Shown here: positions 22,351-32,220 of the stretch, piece after piece
How the letters are laid out: every line of letters begins with the position of its first letter
Numbering within the stretch: the stretch's first letter is position 1
Assembly (NCBI GenBank): GCA_014529385.2
Contig: CM043971.1
Coordinates: forward strand, 56,307,209-56,371,208
Direction of reading: 5' to 3'
Source: Adiantum capillus-veneris
Lineage: Eukaryota > Streptophyta > Polypodiopsida > Polypodiales > Pteridaceae
DNA length: 64,000 nucleotides
Translations under genes and position numbers: made by a program
The notes under the pieces: model-generated
Told to the model about the DNA's origin: nothing
Database searches by the model: none
Seen by the model: the letters and a program-made list of their open reading frames with translations, nothing else

Positions 22351-23565
22351 TCATACCTTTTGGAATGATGTCGTTACCTTTTGAAACCAATTGTTCCAAG
22401 TTGTTATGGGTAAAGGCTTTAACCAATAGTTTTCGATCACCCTATGTGTTTCATCTAGTTGCAAGGGTGGTAAGGTACTCTCCCATGATTTTATTTGCAA
22501 CATTGTTGGAGGTGGTGAATCTACAACGGGAGGTGCAAACTCTTTCTTGCTTGTATGGATATGTACAATGGTAGGTGGAGGTTGTGTCGAAGCTTCTATT
22601 TCCGTATAGGAACTACATGAAGAGCAAGAAGCTTCATTTGCTTTTCCTGTTCCTGAGCTAGGTGGAACAAATCGTTCTTTCTTTGGTACCCAAACTAGCT
22701 CTGGAGCAGGTTTATCGCATTCCGTGATTTTTTCCTTTCCACGATTTTCAATTTGTTTTGGAGCCACAGGATTTGGTTTACATGGGTCAGGTGACAGGTA
22801 AGAGTACAATTTACGTTTGGGCACCCAGATTTGATCATTTCCTTCATAGTATCCTTGGGCCTTTAATAATCGTTTAGGAATCCAGCGCCACGTTTTCTTA
22901 CATTTCTTGGAGCGAGTGGGACGTTTCTTACGAGGCTTCCGTTTTTTAGCATCAGCCATGGTTACTAAAGAAGCTTTAGGAACCCACTTGTATGCTTCCT
23001 TTGTTATATTAGGATGGTTCTTGTGTCTCTCAAGCTTTCTTTCAACTACATCAGTTGAAGATCTAGAGAGTTGGGCTATGGGGACGTATGGTTCAACCTC
23101 CTGGACATGCAATGTCTTGGGTTTTATTTCGTTAGGTAATATCTCAGGGACTATGGCTTGAGTGGTAGGGATAAGAGTTGTTTTTTGCGTTGTGACACCC
23201 CCAGTCCCCCAATCAATAGTGCATTTGGTGGTTATCATCCACGTGCGTCCTAGGTTTATATTACCCTCCATAGTTCCAGTAGGCATGACCAAAAAGTCTT
23301 GAGCTACAATTCCATTGTCATTACTGATAGAAGTGTGCCAAATTCCAAAAACCGTAGTTTCTTTCTTGTTGACACCCTTGACTTGGATAATACTCTCAGA
23401 TAGAGGTGGCTTCCCTAACTGACACCACACCCCATAGGATAGCAGATTATATTTAGCACCCGTGTCCAATAAGGCGTTATATAGCACTTTTCCATAGGCA
23501 CTATTTAACTCAATAGGGTATCGTAGAGGTGTGTCAGAGTCCAACCAATCCTCTTCGATTTCCAC
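22351..23565 (-). CDS. Second retropepsin-like domain with basic WVPK-rich tail
   Basis: 404 codons from the first Met after the integrase stop. Residues about 20-125 look like an aspartic protease: NALLDTGAKYNLLS (active-site Asp-Thr-Gly at 34-36), a central stretch with VKGVNKKETT, and INLGRTWMITTKCTIDWG in the place of the usual LGRPW and following strand. A strongly basic block follows (about 207-225, KKRKPRKKRPTRSKK, a possible nuclear signal). Four W[VI]PK motifs lie near 194, 228, 247 and 292, and then a Ser/Pro-rich end. It is in the same frame as integrase, separated by a single TAA (23617-23619) that TatB lacks, so the native protein was probably integrase fused to this domain. Whether it cleaves anything is unknown. 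Confidence 0.78.
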   Translation of the reverse strand: MEIEEDWLDSDTPLRYPIELNSAYGKVLYNALLDTGAKYNLLSYGVWCQLGKPPLSESIIQVKGVNKKETTVFGIWHTSISNDNGIVAQDFLVMPTGTMEGNINLGRTWMITTKCTIDWGTGGVTTQKTTLIPTTQAIVPEILPNEIKPKTLHVQEVEPYVPIAQLSRSSTDVVERKLERHKNHPNITKEAYKWVPKASLVTMADAKKRKPRKKRPTRSKKCKKTWRWIPKRLLKAQGYYEGNDQIWVPKRKLYSYLSPDPCKPNPVAPKQIENRGKEKITECDKPAPELVWVPKKERFVPPSSGTGKANEASCSSCSSYTEIEASTQPPPTIVHIHTSKKEFAPPVVDSPPPTMLQIKSWESTLPPLQLDETHRVIENYWLKPLPITTWNNWFQKVTTSFQKV

Positions 23566-23616
23566 GTGGAATGCATTTGTGACTCCAAGGTTAGCCTCTC
23601 GTTTTTGTCTTATACG

Positions 23617-24558
23617 TTATTGTCGCTCCTTAGCCTCAGCTTGAGCTTGTATCTTCTTTAACTCGGTTTGTGCTTTGGCGGCCTTCTTTTGATGAATGGC
23701 CCGTAGTTCTTCTTGGCTTAAAGGACCATAATATCTTTTGAATTTACTCCCATTGAGGAATCCAATGGTTTCAACTCCATCAAGAGTTTCCACACGAAGG
23801 GTACCTTGTGGGGTAATTTTACATACTCTATATGGTCCTTTACCAGCATATTTCAACTTTTTCTTCTCTTTACATACTCCATACATAAGGACTTTATCAC
23901 CAACTTTGATGTCCTTGTCCTTCACATGGCGATCAAACCACTTCTTTCTCTTGTCCTTTTCCACAAGAGCATTTTGCATAGCCAACTGTCTCTCTTCGTC
24001 TAGTTTTTCTAAGATATACAAACGCTCGGTTAAGGGGTTACCATTCCATCCTTCTTGCGAAGCTACCCTAAGACTAGGAATGACAAACTCCCAAGGCATA
24101 ACCGCTTCTTGGCCGTATACCATTTTGAATGGCGTACAATTAATAGCCACTTTATAAGCAATACGATAAGCCCATAGAGCAGATGTCAACTTCAAATCCC
24201 AATCAGTGCGATGAGCTTCTACCGTCTTGGTTAAAATAGAGATTAGAGTCTTGTTGGTGCTCTCGGCTTGTCCATTAGCTTGCGGGTAATAAGGTGTAGA
24301 CTTATGGTGGGATATCATAAAAGTCGTGGTAAGCTCTCTTATTACCTCATTTATAAAATGGGTACCATTATCACTAACAATTTCAAAAGGGCAACCAAAT
24401 CTTGTGATAATGTTCTCAAAAAGAAACTTAGCTGTTGTCCTCGCGTCAGCTTTTTGTGAAGCCTTAGCTTCAGCCCACTTTGTTACATAGTCCATAGCAA
24501 CTAGAATATATCGAGATTGAGTGTTGCGAGCTGCGAGACTAATTGGACGTACAAAGTC
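23617..24558 (-). pseudogene. TatA integrase core and C-terminal domain
   Basis: Integrase catalytic core. The first Asp lies in DFVRPI just after an in-frame TAA (24559-24561), the second in SDNGTHF, and Glu in PQANGQAES, with 35 residues between the last two. A DNA-binding tail with GKGPYRVCKITPQ and KFKRYYGPLS follows, and it ends in a Lys/Gln/Ala-rich helix (HQKKAAKAQTELKK). It shares one frame with the RT ORF upstream and the second protease domain downstream. Domain order matches Ty3 elements of the Athila/Tat side; no chromodomain. Confidence 0.88.
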
Positions 24559-26802
24559 TTAGTCCCATTTTTCAAATGGTTGGGTTACTTTAATAGGATG
24601 TAAGGGCATTCTGTCTTTGCGCTGTGTGGTCTTGTAACGTTGGCACTCATCACACCCTTTTGTAAAAAGTGATGCATCTTTAAATAAAGTTGGCCACCAA
24701 TAGCCTGATTGCAGCACCTTTCTAGCAGTCAGGTCTCCTGAAAAATGTCCTCCTGCTATGCCCATATGTGCTTCTTGCAAGATATACAAATATTCATCCT
24801 CGCGGGCACAACGCCTAAGAATATCGTCCTTGCCTAGTCTATACAGAGTTCCGGCAATCAAACAATAGGGTTCACATTCTTTTACTAGCCTTCGAGCAAT
24901 ATCCTTACGAAGTTCCTTGGGTGGAAAACCATTAACTAAAAAGTTAACAATGTTCTCACTCCATTTAGGCATAGTCTCAACTATGAATAGGGAAGTATCG
25001 GGTAATTCATCATCAACTCCTGTAGGGGCTTCACCATTGGGTATGCGAGACAAATGATTAGCCATGACATGCCTTTTACCGGGTCTCACTACAATCGTGA
25101 AATCAAACTCCAGAAGAATTAACAACCATCGTGTGATTCTTCCTGTGGAGCATGGCTTGTTTACCAGATACAGCAACGCTTGATGATCCACATAAAATAC
25201 AAACTTGTTTGCCAGAAGGTAGTAGCGAAATTTCTTTACTGCATAAACCATTGCTAAACCTTCTCGCTCTGTAGTGGTGTAGTTCCTTTCGGCATCGTTC
25301 AATTGACGGCTTGCAAAGCTAATGGGATAGTCCAATTTATGTTCTCCTGGTTGAGTGAGAACACACCCAATAGCAAAGTTTGATGCATCAATATGCACAT
25401 GGAAAATGACATCCCAGTTAGGTGTCCTTAAAATCGGAGCACTTGCTAGTGCTTTCTTCAATTGTTCATAGGCCTGGTCACACTCTTCAGTCCATTTAAA
25501 TTCAATGAGAAGCTTGTACAAAGGACGTGCTATCTCAACGAAAAATAAAATAAACCGTCGATAATAATCCACGTGTCCCATGAACCTTTGAACTCCCTTG
25601 TAATTGGTTGGTGGTGGTAACTCTAGAATCACTTTAATTTTGCTCTCATCGGTTGAGATACCATTCTTAGATACTATATGCCCTAAAATAACTCCATGCT
25701 TGACCCAAAATTGGCATTTGAACGGGTTCAATGAGATACGATATAACCTACACTTTTCAAACACCTTCCGCAAACATGATAGATGTTCTTTCCAAGAAGA
25801 GTAAACACAAAGGTCGTCTAAGAAATCTTCACAAAACTCTCTCAAATATTCTTTAAAAGCAGTGTTTATTAATCGTTGGAATGTAGCAGGGGCATTTGTT
25901 AAGCCAAAAGCCATCACACGAAATGCAAACATGCCAAATTCTGCGATGAAGGCAGTTTTAGCTTGGTCCTCTAGCGCTATCGTGATTTGGTTGTAGCCTG
26001 AGTACCCATCTAGAAAGCTATAAGCTTCCTTGCCTGCAACTCTTTCGAGTACATGTTCGGAATATGGTAGGGGGTAATGGTCTCTTCTAGTAGCTGCATT
26101 AACTTTTTTGAGGTCCACGCACACCCTGAGTTTCCCATTCTTTTTTGGCACGATAACTATTGGAGACACCCATTCAGAGTGTTCAATAGGATATATGAAC
26201 CCACATTTGATAAGATTTTCTAGTTCTTCTTGAATGATCTTTGCGTACTTAGGATTCATCGGGTAGGGTCTTTGTTGTATGGGCTTCGCAGTGCTAATCA
26301 TAGGGATCGTATGTTGGACCACAGAAGGTGGAACACCTTTCATATCATGGTATGTCCAAGCGAATATGTCCTTGAATTCCTTGAGAAGCTCTTTGAGGAC
26401 CGCCTCTTCAACTTCTGTGAGGTCTTGGGCAATAAAAACAGGTTTTGATTCTTCACCGGGGTCGGCTAATTCTATTTCTTTAACTATTTCCGGACCATCA
26501 TAGATTCCATTATTCCCATCGATAGGTATTCTTTGGGCTTTTGTGTACACAACCTTTGCTTCCCCTGTGGTGTAAGATTTGAAATGTTCTGGTGCAGGAT
26601 GCAAGTCTGTGGATTTTGGTTGTGCTTTGGTCTGTGCTTCTATTTCTCCTTTCTTGTGTTGTCGAGCTAACTCTTGGTTTTGACGCCTCCTTGCAGTGCG
26701 GCTCAACTTTGGATTGTCTATGATCTCTAATTGGGCTATGTCATGGGGTCGTGGTCTACACCACATAACATTTTGGAGATATTCACCCCAATCGTCTACC
26801 AA
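24559..26802 (-). CDS. TatA reverse transcriptase, RNase H and integrase zinc domain
   Basis: 747 codons. RT spans about residues 175-400 with SFLDGYSGYNQ and the catalytic FLDD box at 327-330 (FLDDLCVYS). RNase H has HVHIDASNFAIG, TTTEREGLAMVYAVKKF and the ANHLSRI end (about 450-605). The integrase H2C2 zinc domain follows (HMGIAGGHFSG...KGCDECQ, about 675-720). No second archaeal-type RNase H, as found in many Tat elements, is evident in this stretch. The frame extends upstream to 27045 after one TAG; the Met at 26802 is internal, not a true start. Confidence 0.92.
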   Translation of the reverse strand: MVDDWGEYLQNVMWCRPRPHDIAQLEIIDNPKLSRTARRRQNQELARQHKKGEIEAQTKAQPKSTDLHPAPEHFKSYTTGEAKVVYTKAQRIPIDGNNGIYDGPEIVKEIELADPGEESKPVFIAQDLTEVEEAVLKELLKEFKDIFAWTYHDMKGVPPSVVQHTIPMISTAKPIQQRPYPMNPKYAKIIQEELENLIKCGFIYPIEHSEWVSPIVIVPKKNGKLRVCVDLKKVNAATRRDHYPLPYSEHVLERVAGKEAYSFLDGYSGYNQITIALEDQAKTAFIAEFGMFAFRVMAFGLTNAPATFQRLINTAFKEYLREFCEDFLDDLCVYSSWKEHLSCLRKVFEKCRLYRISLNPFKCQFWVKHGVILGHIVSKNGISTDESKIKVILELPPPTNYKGVQRFMGHVDYYRRFILFFVEIARPLYKLLIEFKWTEECDQAYEQLKKALASAPILRTPNWDVIFHVHIDASNFAIGCVLTQPGEHKLDYPISFASRQLNDAERNYTTTEREGLAMVYAVKKFRYYLLANKFVFYVDHQALLYLVNKPCSTGRITRWLLILLEFDFTIVVRPGKRHVMANHLSRIPNGEAPTGVDDELPDTSLFIVETMPKWSENIVNFLVNGFPPKELRKDIARRLVKECEPYCLIAGTLYRLGKDDILRRCAREDEYLYILQEAHMGIAGGHFSGDLTARKVLQSGYWWPTLFKDASLFTKGCDECQRYKTTQRKDRMPLHPIKVTQPFEKWD

Positions 26803-27354
26803 TTTTCGATGAGCATCACATGCTCCTATATAACTGAGCCATTCTGCTGAGGATCTCTTCTTTTTTATCCTAGCACGTACATTGGCTCGATATCGACGCC
26901 TCTTAAAGTTTTTCTTTTTCTTATTTGAGACCTGCTTTTGATTTGCATTTAGATCTGGCTCACTAAAGGAGTCCTCGTTGGTGTCCTCTTCACTCTCGGA
27001 GGAGCTATCATCGGTTGATGTGCTCGATTCTTCCGAATGTTTTGACTATGAACTTGCTCCACTCTCTAATTCATGAGATTCAGAATCCGTTTCACTCTGG
27101 GAGTCCGTGTCTGAGTCGTGTTGGTCAAAGTCTTCTATTGAGCTATCGGTGTCACTGTCAGATTGGTCTACAATTGCCTTGCCCTTAGAAGATGCATGTA
27201 TGGCACTTATCATGTTCAGAGGTGCAATTTGTGGTACCTCTTCCCCCTCTGGTGTGACCCAAGTGGTTCCTCTATTTCCCCAGGTATCTATGGTTGCAGC
27301 TAGGTGTACCCAGTCCATGTTGTCTGATTCCATGTAAGGAGTGAACACATCCAT
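26803..27354 (-). pseudogene. Acidic then basic linker between protease 1 and RT
   Basis: In the RT frame, read through one TAG near 27046. A run rich in Asp, Ser and Glu (SDSDTDSSIEDFDQHDSD, then DSSSESEEDTNED) is followed by a lysine/arginine run (KKKKNFKRRRYRANVRARIKKK). TatB lacks this block: there protease sequence passes directly to CDAHRKLVD, which in TatA comes after the linker. So it is either a gain in TatA or a loss in TatB. Confidence 0.65.
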
Positions 27355-28349
27355 GTAAGGAGTGAACTGTCTGTATCCTTCTTACAAGTGTAACAATATT
27401 GTAGTGGGGCCGAGTGAACTGTGGTGTCAGAGCGATGATCAATAATGGTTTTACTCCCTAAGGGGTGTACCTTACCAGTCACCAAATCCACTCTAAGGAC
27501 AGAGTCTTGGAATTGCAAATAGACATGATTTTTAGACCAATCATGAACCATTTGTGCTTCCCTCATGAATGGTCGTCCTAAAATCATTTCATATGACATA
27601 TGGTGTTTAGAGAAATCCATTACAATGAACGTATGTCGTACCTTGTGTCCTAGAACTTTGATCTTAAGATCCTTGAGCATCCCCATAGGTTTGGCTATGG
27701 TACCATTTGCCATCTTTACCACAATGTTAGTAACACTGAGGCGGGGTTTTCCCATGGATTCCCAACAATCTTTTGTAACGATGCTAACTCCCGCACCACC
27801 ATCAAGAATTCCCTTTATAGTTAATCCCTTGGTAGTGATGGGTAGGGTCGCATTAGACTCGTCGCCTTCAAAATACTGCCCTAATTCGTTAATGGGTACC
27901 TCGATCACAGACTCGTGTCCATCTAAGTCAAGTGATTGCACATGATTTTCCTCATCAATCATAATCGAGTCAGGCCTATTTGGTTGCGCAAACTGCGGTA
28001 ATCCCGTTTGTAGCTCTCCGTTAAGGAATGCTCGAAGTGCAAAGAATAACTCAGGATCTCCATACAGCTTTGCTATGATCGTGGTTCGGACCTCAGAAGA
28101 CATGAAGTCCACTAGTTTGGCAACATTCATTGGCATTTTGCAGGGTGTAGGTCCTTGACTAGGAACTGGTGAGGATGGAATCTCATATTCCTCAATGGGA
28201 TCAGGTATTCCTTCGTTAAACATCCTTTCCAACAAGAAACGTGTATGCTCACTTTCTGATGTCCCGTCCTCACTCCCTTCTTGGATGATACTAGATATGG
28301 CTAACGGTCTATGGTTCATGTGGGGTGGATGAACTTGCGTGGGAAACAC
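27300..28349 (-). pseudogene. TatA protease 1 (DGGA-type retropepsin)
   Basis: 349 codons. The active site is ILDGGAGVSIVT and the distal strand is MILGRPFMREA, about 75 residues later. The fold and the DGG site match protease in Athila/Tat elements. The upstream 150 residues are acidic and continue gag-like sequence. It is out of frame with the gag ORF before it (frame change near 28330-28349) and with the linker after it; a short direct duplication at 27331-27369 probably caused the second shift. Confidence 0.85.
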
Positions 28350-29041
28350 TGTGTCATGAATTTGACATGCATGGGTTCTGGTTCTAGTTTCCTTTGAGTC
28401 TCCTCCACTAAACCTCTTAGATGTTTCACCTGCTCAATCTCGTCTACTGGGTTTGGGTACGTCCCAATCTTCTTTTTACGATTCTTCCCTTTTTGCCCCT
28501 GCGGTTTATCTTGGGGGTCTTGGATTGGATTTGGAAACACTTGTGGTGTTTTCAGAGGCTCTTTATGGTTTTCTCTTATTCGGTTTTCATTTGGTTCCAT
28601 GTTACGGTTTTCTTTGTCGGTCTTTCCCTTTGTGGTATTGGTTCTAGTCTCCATTGTCTCGATTGAATCTGAATCATCCTCGAGGTCATTCATATACACG
28701 GGGTAATCTCCTGTTCCTATGTTTGTTTTGGAACTTGGCTTTGAATTTCCCGTATTCTGTGACCTCTTCCTTCGTGTCTTCTTTTTCTTTGCTTGGATAA
28801 CTGACGCGGTATCTCTCTCTTCGAGGATATGGCCTGGCCCTTGAAGCATGGACCGTGTAATCGCATAAGCGGGTGCGACGGGTGGTATTGGCGATGTCAC
28901 ACTAGCAATTTCGACCAAATTTAGGGGTGTGATTTTAGGTGCATTTGGGTTATAGGGGCATTGGGCAATCAAGTGATCTATGCCACAACGATTACATGTG
29001 AGTATTCGCATTGCAGACGTGCTCCCTTGATTCATTTGCAT
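28316..29041 (-). pseudogene. TatA gag, C-terminal part with fourth zinc knuckle
   Basis: Same frame as the main gag ORF, separated by one TAG (29042-29044). Begins with knuckle CNRCGIDHLIAQC, then a basic stretch (KKKKTRRKRSQN) and a long charged region. The aligned TatB reading (47536-47781) has no stop at this point, so the TAG is a lesion of TatA. Confidence 0.8.
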
Positions 29042-31690
29042 CTATGCAGCATTCTTTTGCAGCCTAATAGGGTACTCCGCTGCCCGATGTGGTCCACCAC
29101 ACTCGTAGCATTGAAGAGGTGGCCTCCTAGCCTGGGTGTTGATATTTTGACCTCTGGATGCGAGAGCAGCAGCTTGATAAACCGGCTTGACTTGCCCCCA
29201 ACAATCTTCCATGTAGTATATAGGACACTCTTCCAATATATCAAGTCCGTAGGCAATACTAGTGTCTATTTCCTCCTCACAGCCATCTGCATAAGCATTA
29301 GATGGCTCGCAACCCACTTGGTTCATAGGGGCGACTCTTGGATGCGGGGGCTGCGGTCCTAGCATAGGAGGTGGTAGCGGTGTAGCTTGTACAACATTTT
29401 GAGATCTAGGGACCATGTGTTGCGGTAGTTGCTCAACAGGTGGAGCAGGCATCAATACAGGAGCTCGAGGTGCATCCGTCCAGGCTACAGGTGGTCTATT
29501 TGCCATCATACGTTTGATCATTAAACAATCCTTAGCTTGGTGACCATACCTACCACATGTGTTGCAAGTTCCATTAAATTTTACTCTAAACGTAGGGCAC
29601 TCACTAGTGCTATGTGGACCTAAGCAAATGGAACAGCATTGTTGCTCCCTTCTTGGATACATGTGACTATTTTGAGGGGGTCGATTATCCTTAAGAGACT
29701 CTTGGATTGCCTTGGTGAGGTCTGTCAAGAATGTCTCAAATACCTTTGGCTCATTGGCAATGGGCTTTGCAGTCATGGGTTCATACTCAATGGCTTGTGA
29801 GCTAGTGGATCTCGTGTCAGTAGACACCCTCATGCCTGCTATCATCAAGTTTTCCTCTAATTGGATTGCATTGGCAGTGACATCTTCCCAGGTTGTGATA
29901 CCTCTAATCACTAGTCCATTATAGATTCCTTCATTCCTCAACCCTCGAATGAATCGATCAAGCAGTTGGTTATTGTTGAAGCGCTCATTTACAGGGCAGC
30001 GAGAGTTTAAGTGCTTTAGACGACTAATGAAGTCCCTTACTGACTCTCCTTCCTTACGTTCGGCCTTCTGTAGCTGAGATGCTACACCCCAAAGCACACC
30101 TTCTCGTATGTACTCCTTTAGAAACAACCTTCGAAGGGTAGGGTAGATTGTTTTCTCGTCCACCCTTAGGGTTCTATACCAATCTCCAGCCTTCCCACTT
30201 AATTTCAAGCTTAAGGCATTGCACTTATGTAGTTCGTTGCGTTCCCCTAAGGAATCACATACTTGTTCAAACACTTCAATGTGTTTTCTAGCATCTTCGT
30301 CCCCATTGAATTTTTGCGTGAGTTTGGCAATTTGTACTGCCTTACTTCTAGGCTCTCTATCAGATGCATGACGCATATTTTCCGCGATAGATCGACCTAT
30401 GGTTTGAGCAAACGCTGCCAAGTCACCTATGTGAGGAGGCAGGGCCGGTGGAGGTACTCTTGGAATCATATGTGGGAGAGGGACGGATACCGGTCTTGGC
30501 ATATGTGTGGATAATGCAGGATATGGAACATAACCGGGCATAGGTCCACTCGGATAAGGGCTAGGGAGCGGCACTCGAGGAGCATAAACAAGTGGTACAA
30601 TTGGAGGTGTGGGGGCCATGTGTGCATAAGGGGCTAGAGGCACATACGGCCGAGGCCCCATATTAGGTACTACGACACTAGGTAGTGGCACTGCGCTAAC
30701 CGTAGATGTCATCGGTACATTCTCTGTCAGGCCTATCCCTGGAGTGAGCACTGTGTTTTCCTTAATAGAGGGTTGAGCCAAGTTAGGGAAGCTAAAGTTG
30801 TCGTTCGGAGGCTCAGATTGCATAGAGACCGCAGGTGAAATGACGTAAGATGGGTCCATGGGACTCATTAGAGGAGTCTCCATTTGTGATAGAGTAGGCT
30901 GTTGAGCCTTGCTCGTATCCAGAAATCTCATGGGGCCAGTTGAGAGTATATTTACCCCTCGGTTTTGCCTTTCTGATTGAATAATGCCATGGATAACATT
31001 ACAGATCATTTTCTGTTGATCTTCGATGCTCGTGGCACTAGAGGTGGATTGTACAATCTCTATCCATCCTACATGGTAGGCGTGGCCAGAGTGTAGATCC
31101 GTCAACACCTCAGTGTGGAGGTCGTATGTGCAATGATCATTAATGAACCATCCTTCTAGAGTCGACGTGTTAACGGTTTCTTGTGAGGTAGAAGCAATGT
31201 TGCTCCCCGTTGTTTTACTTGTCACCAACAGTACTCTAGAGGGCACTTCTGAAGGAGGCAGCTCAACAGGGCCTTCTTGGTAAGAAGTTGGTAGGATATC
31301 CACGTGGACACTCTTTGGTGGTGTGGAGTCCACGTGCGATGTGAAAGGAGAGTCCACTTCCCCACCCCCTTCGTGTGCTTCATTTGCATCAGGTTCCGAG
31401 CGAGTAGCTCTACCTAATGTTTCCATGAAACGGCTAAACATACTAGTACTAGACTGTGGAGCTTCGGGAGGTGCATGGCCTTCTCTCTCAGTGTTTTGGG
31501 TAGGGTATGCTTCCATGATTTCTGAGTCGGAGGAGGAATCACTAGCGGCTATTTTAGGGTCTTGGGTGGTGCTACCTTGTGTCCCCGCTGAGGGTCTAGA
31601 GCCTATCGTGGATGGGTAATGGGTGTCCGTATGAACAGAGGCACCCTCAATATGCTCGTGTTCTAGCACCCGCCCTGAGCGTAAGTGCAT
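29042..31690 (-). CDS. TatA gag
   Basis: 882 codons, starting MHLRSGRVLEHEH; TatB begins the same way at 50548, supporting this start. The N-terminal 420 residues are low in complexity (Ser/Thr, then a Pro-rich stretch PPALPPHIG). The capsid domain lies near 465-620 (LSLKLSGKAGDWYRTLR, RFIRGLRNEGIYNG). Three zinc knuckles follow: CSICLGPHSTSEC, CNTCGRYGHQAKDC and CYECGGPHRAAEY, the last with Tyr in place of the final Cys. Together with 28316-29041 it is unusually long for a Ty3 gag. Confidence 0.88.
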   Translation of the reverse strand: MHLRSGRVLEHEHIEGASVHTDTHYPSTIGSRPSAGTQGSTTQDPKIAASDSSSDSEIMEAYPTQNTEREGHAPPEAPQSSTSMFSRFMETLGRATRSEPDANEAHEGGGEVDSPFTSHVDSTPPKSVHVDILPTSYQEGPVELPPSEVPSRVLLVTSKTTGSNIASTSQETVNTSTLEGWFINDHCTYDLHTEVLTDLHSGHAYHVGWIEIVQSTSSATSIEDQQKMICNVIHGIIQSERQNRGVNILSTGPMRFLDTSKAQQPTLSQMETPLMSPMDPSYVISPAVSMQSEPPNDNFSFPNLAQPSIKENTVLTPGIGLTENVPMTSTVSAVPLPSVVVPNMGPRPYVPLAPYAHMAPTPPIVPLVYAPRVPLPSPYPSGPMPGYVPYPALSTHMPRPVSVPLPHMIPRVPPPALPPHIGDLAAFAQTIGRSIAENMRHASDREPRSKAVQIAKLTQKFNGDEDARKHIEVFEQVCDSLGERNELHKCNALSLKLSGKAGDWYRTLRVDEKTIYPTLRRLFLKEYIREGVLWGVASQLQKAERKEGESVRDFISRLKHLNSRCPVNERFNNNQLLDRFIRGLRNEGIYNGLVIRGITTWEDVTANAIQLEENLMIAGMRVSTDTRSTSSQAIEYEPMTAKPIANEPKVFETFLTDLTKAIQESLKDNRPPQNSHMYPRREQQCCSICLGPHSTSECPTFRVKFNGTCNTCGRYGHQAKDCLMIKRMMANRPPVAWTDAPRAPVLMPAPPVEQLPQHMVPRSQNVVQATPLPPPMLGPQPPHPRVAPMNQVGCEPSNAYADGCEEEIDTSIAYGLDILEECPIYYMEDCWGQVKPVYQAAALASRGQNINTQARRPPLQCYECGGPHRAAEYPIRLQKNAA

Positions 31691-31871
31691 GTGCTTTTGA
31701 TACCCTAAGGTGTCAACAAGCTGCTCTAGGAGGCGTTGTGACTAGTTTTTTGCGTGTTTTTTGTTTGTTTTTTTGTTAGATTTTTTAGAGCGTGTCGTGG
31801 AATGGGCCGTGTGATAGCTCGAAACGAGCGTATCGATAGGAGGGACGCGCTGTGCAGTGCAAACCACTGAG
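31691..31871 (-). other. Remnant of the TatA leader
   Basis: About 180 bp between gag and the truncated LTR. It matches the gag-proximal leader of TatB (both with GTGTGATAGCTC near the start of gag), where the leader is about 0.95 kb. The rest, with the primer site, is deleted. Confidence 0.7.
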
Positions 31872-32095
31872 TAATGAGTAAAAATTAGGTTTAGTGGCTT
31901 TTATATGAGCTCACCCCATTCACGCTTGGGCGCCCATACTTAGCCAACTAACTCCTTGAATATTCCAGTTAGAGTGCGCTTGTCATCGGTGATCACCCTT
32001 ACCCTGTTCCTATTGGTCTGACAAGCCCGGTACCTGACTCTAAATAATACAACGTTTATAGATCATAGGGTGTCCGTGTGCCGTGAGGGTTAACA
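31872..32095 (-). repeat. TatA 5' LTR, truncated
   Basis: 224 bp matching the last 223 bp of the 561 bp left LTR, with about five substitutions and one indel. The missing 340 bp adjoin the internal region, so one deletion took LTR, primer site and most of the leader. Confidence 0.88.
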
Positions 32096-32220
32096 GTCTA
32101 CAAAGGCAAGAATCGACTTTCTCCCGAGGATCTAGAGTGTTATCGCAAAGATAAATGGTGTTTCAAATGTGGGGAGCAAGGACATGCCTATCGTGCTTGC
32201 CCCGAAAGAAATGTTTGCGA
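32096..32220 (+). pseudogene. ChrB gag zinc knuckle (after TatA)
   Basis: Begins with the second copy of the target duplication (gtcta, 32096-32100). The reading then continues ChrB gag to the knuckle CFKCGEQGHAYRAC at about 32160-32200. Confidence 0.85.

Larger units (their letters stand above)
19754..32095 (-). mobile_element. TatA: Athila/Tat-like Ty3 element with extra 3' genes
   Basis: 12.34 kb with a clean 5 bp target duplication (gtcta). Minus-strand order: gag with four zinc knuckles, protease 1 (DGGA), acidic/basic linker, RT-RNase H, integrase, a second retropepsin-like domain with a WVPK-rich tail, and an unrelated 140-codon ORF. The 5' LTR is cut down to 224 bp and the primer site is gone. 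The left (3') LTR is 561 bp. LTR overlap is about 98% alike by eye, so insertion is fairly recent. Four in-frame stops and about two frame breaks make it inactive now. Confidence 0.9.
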
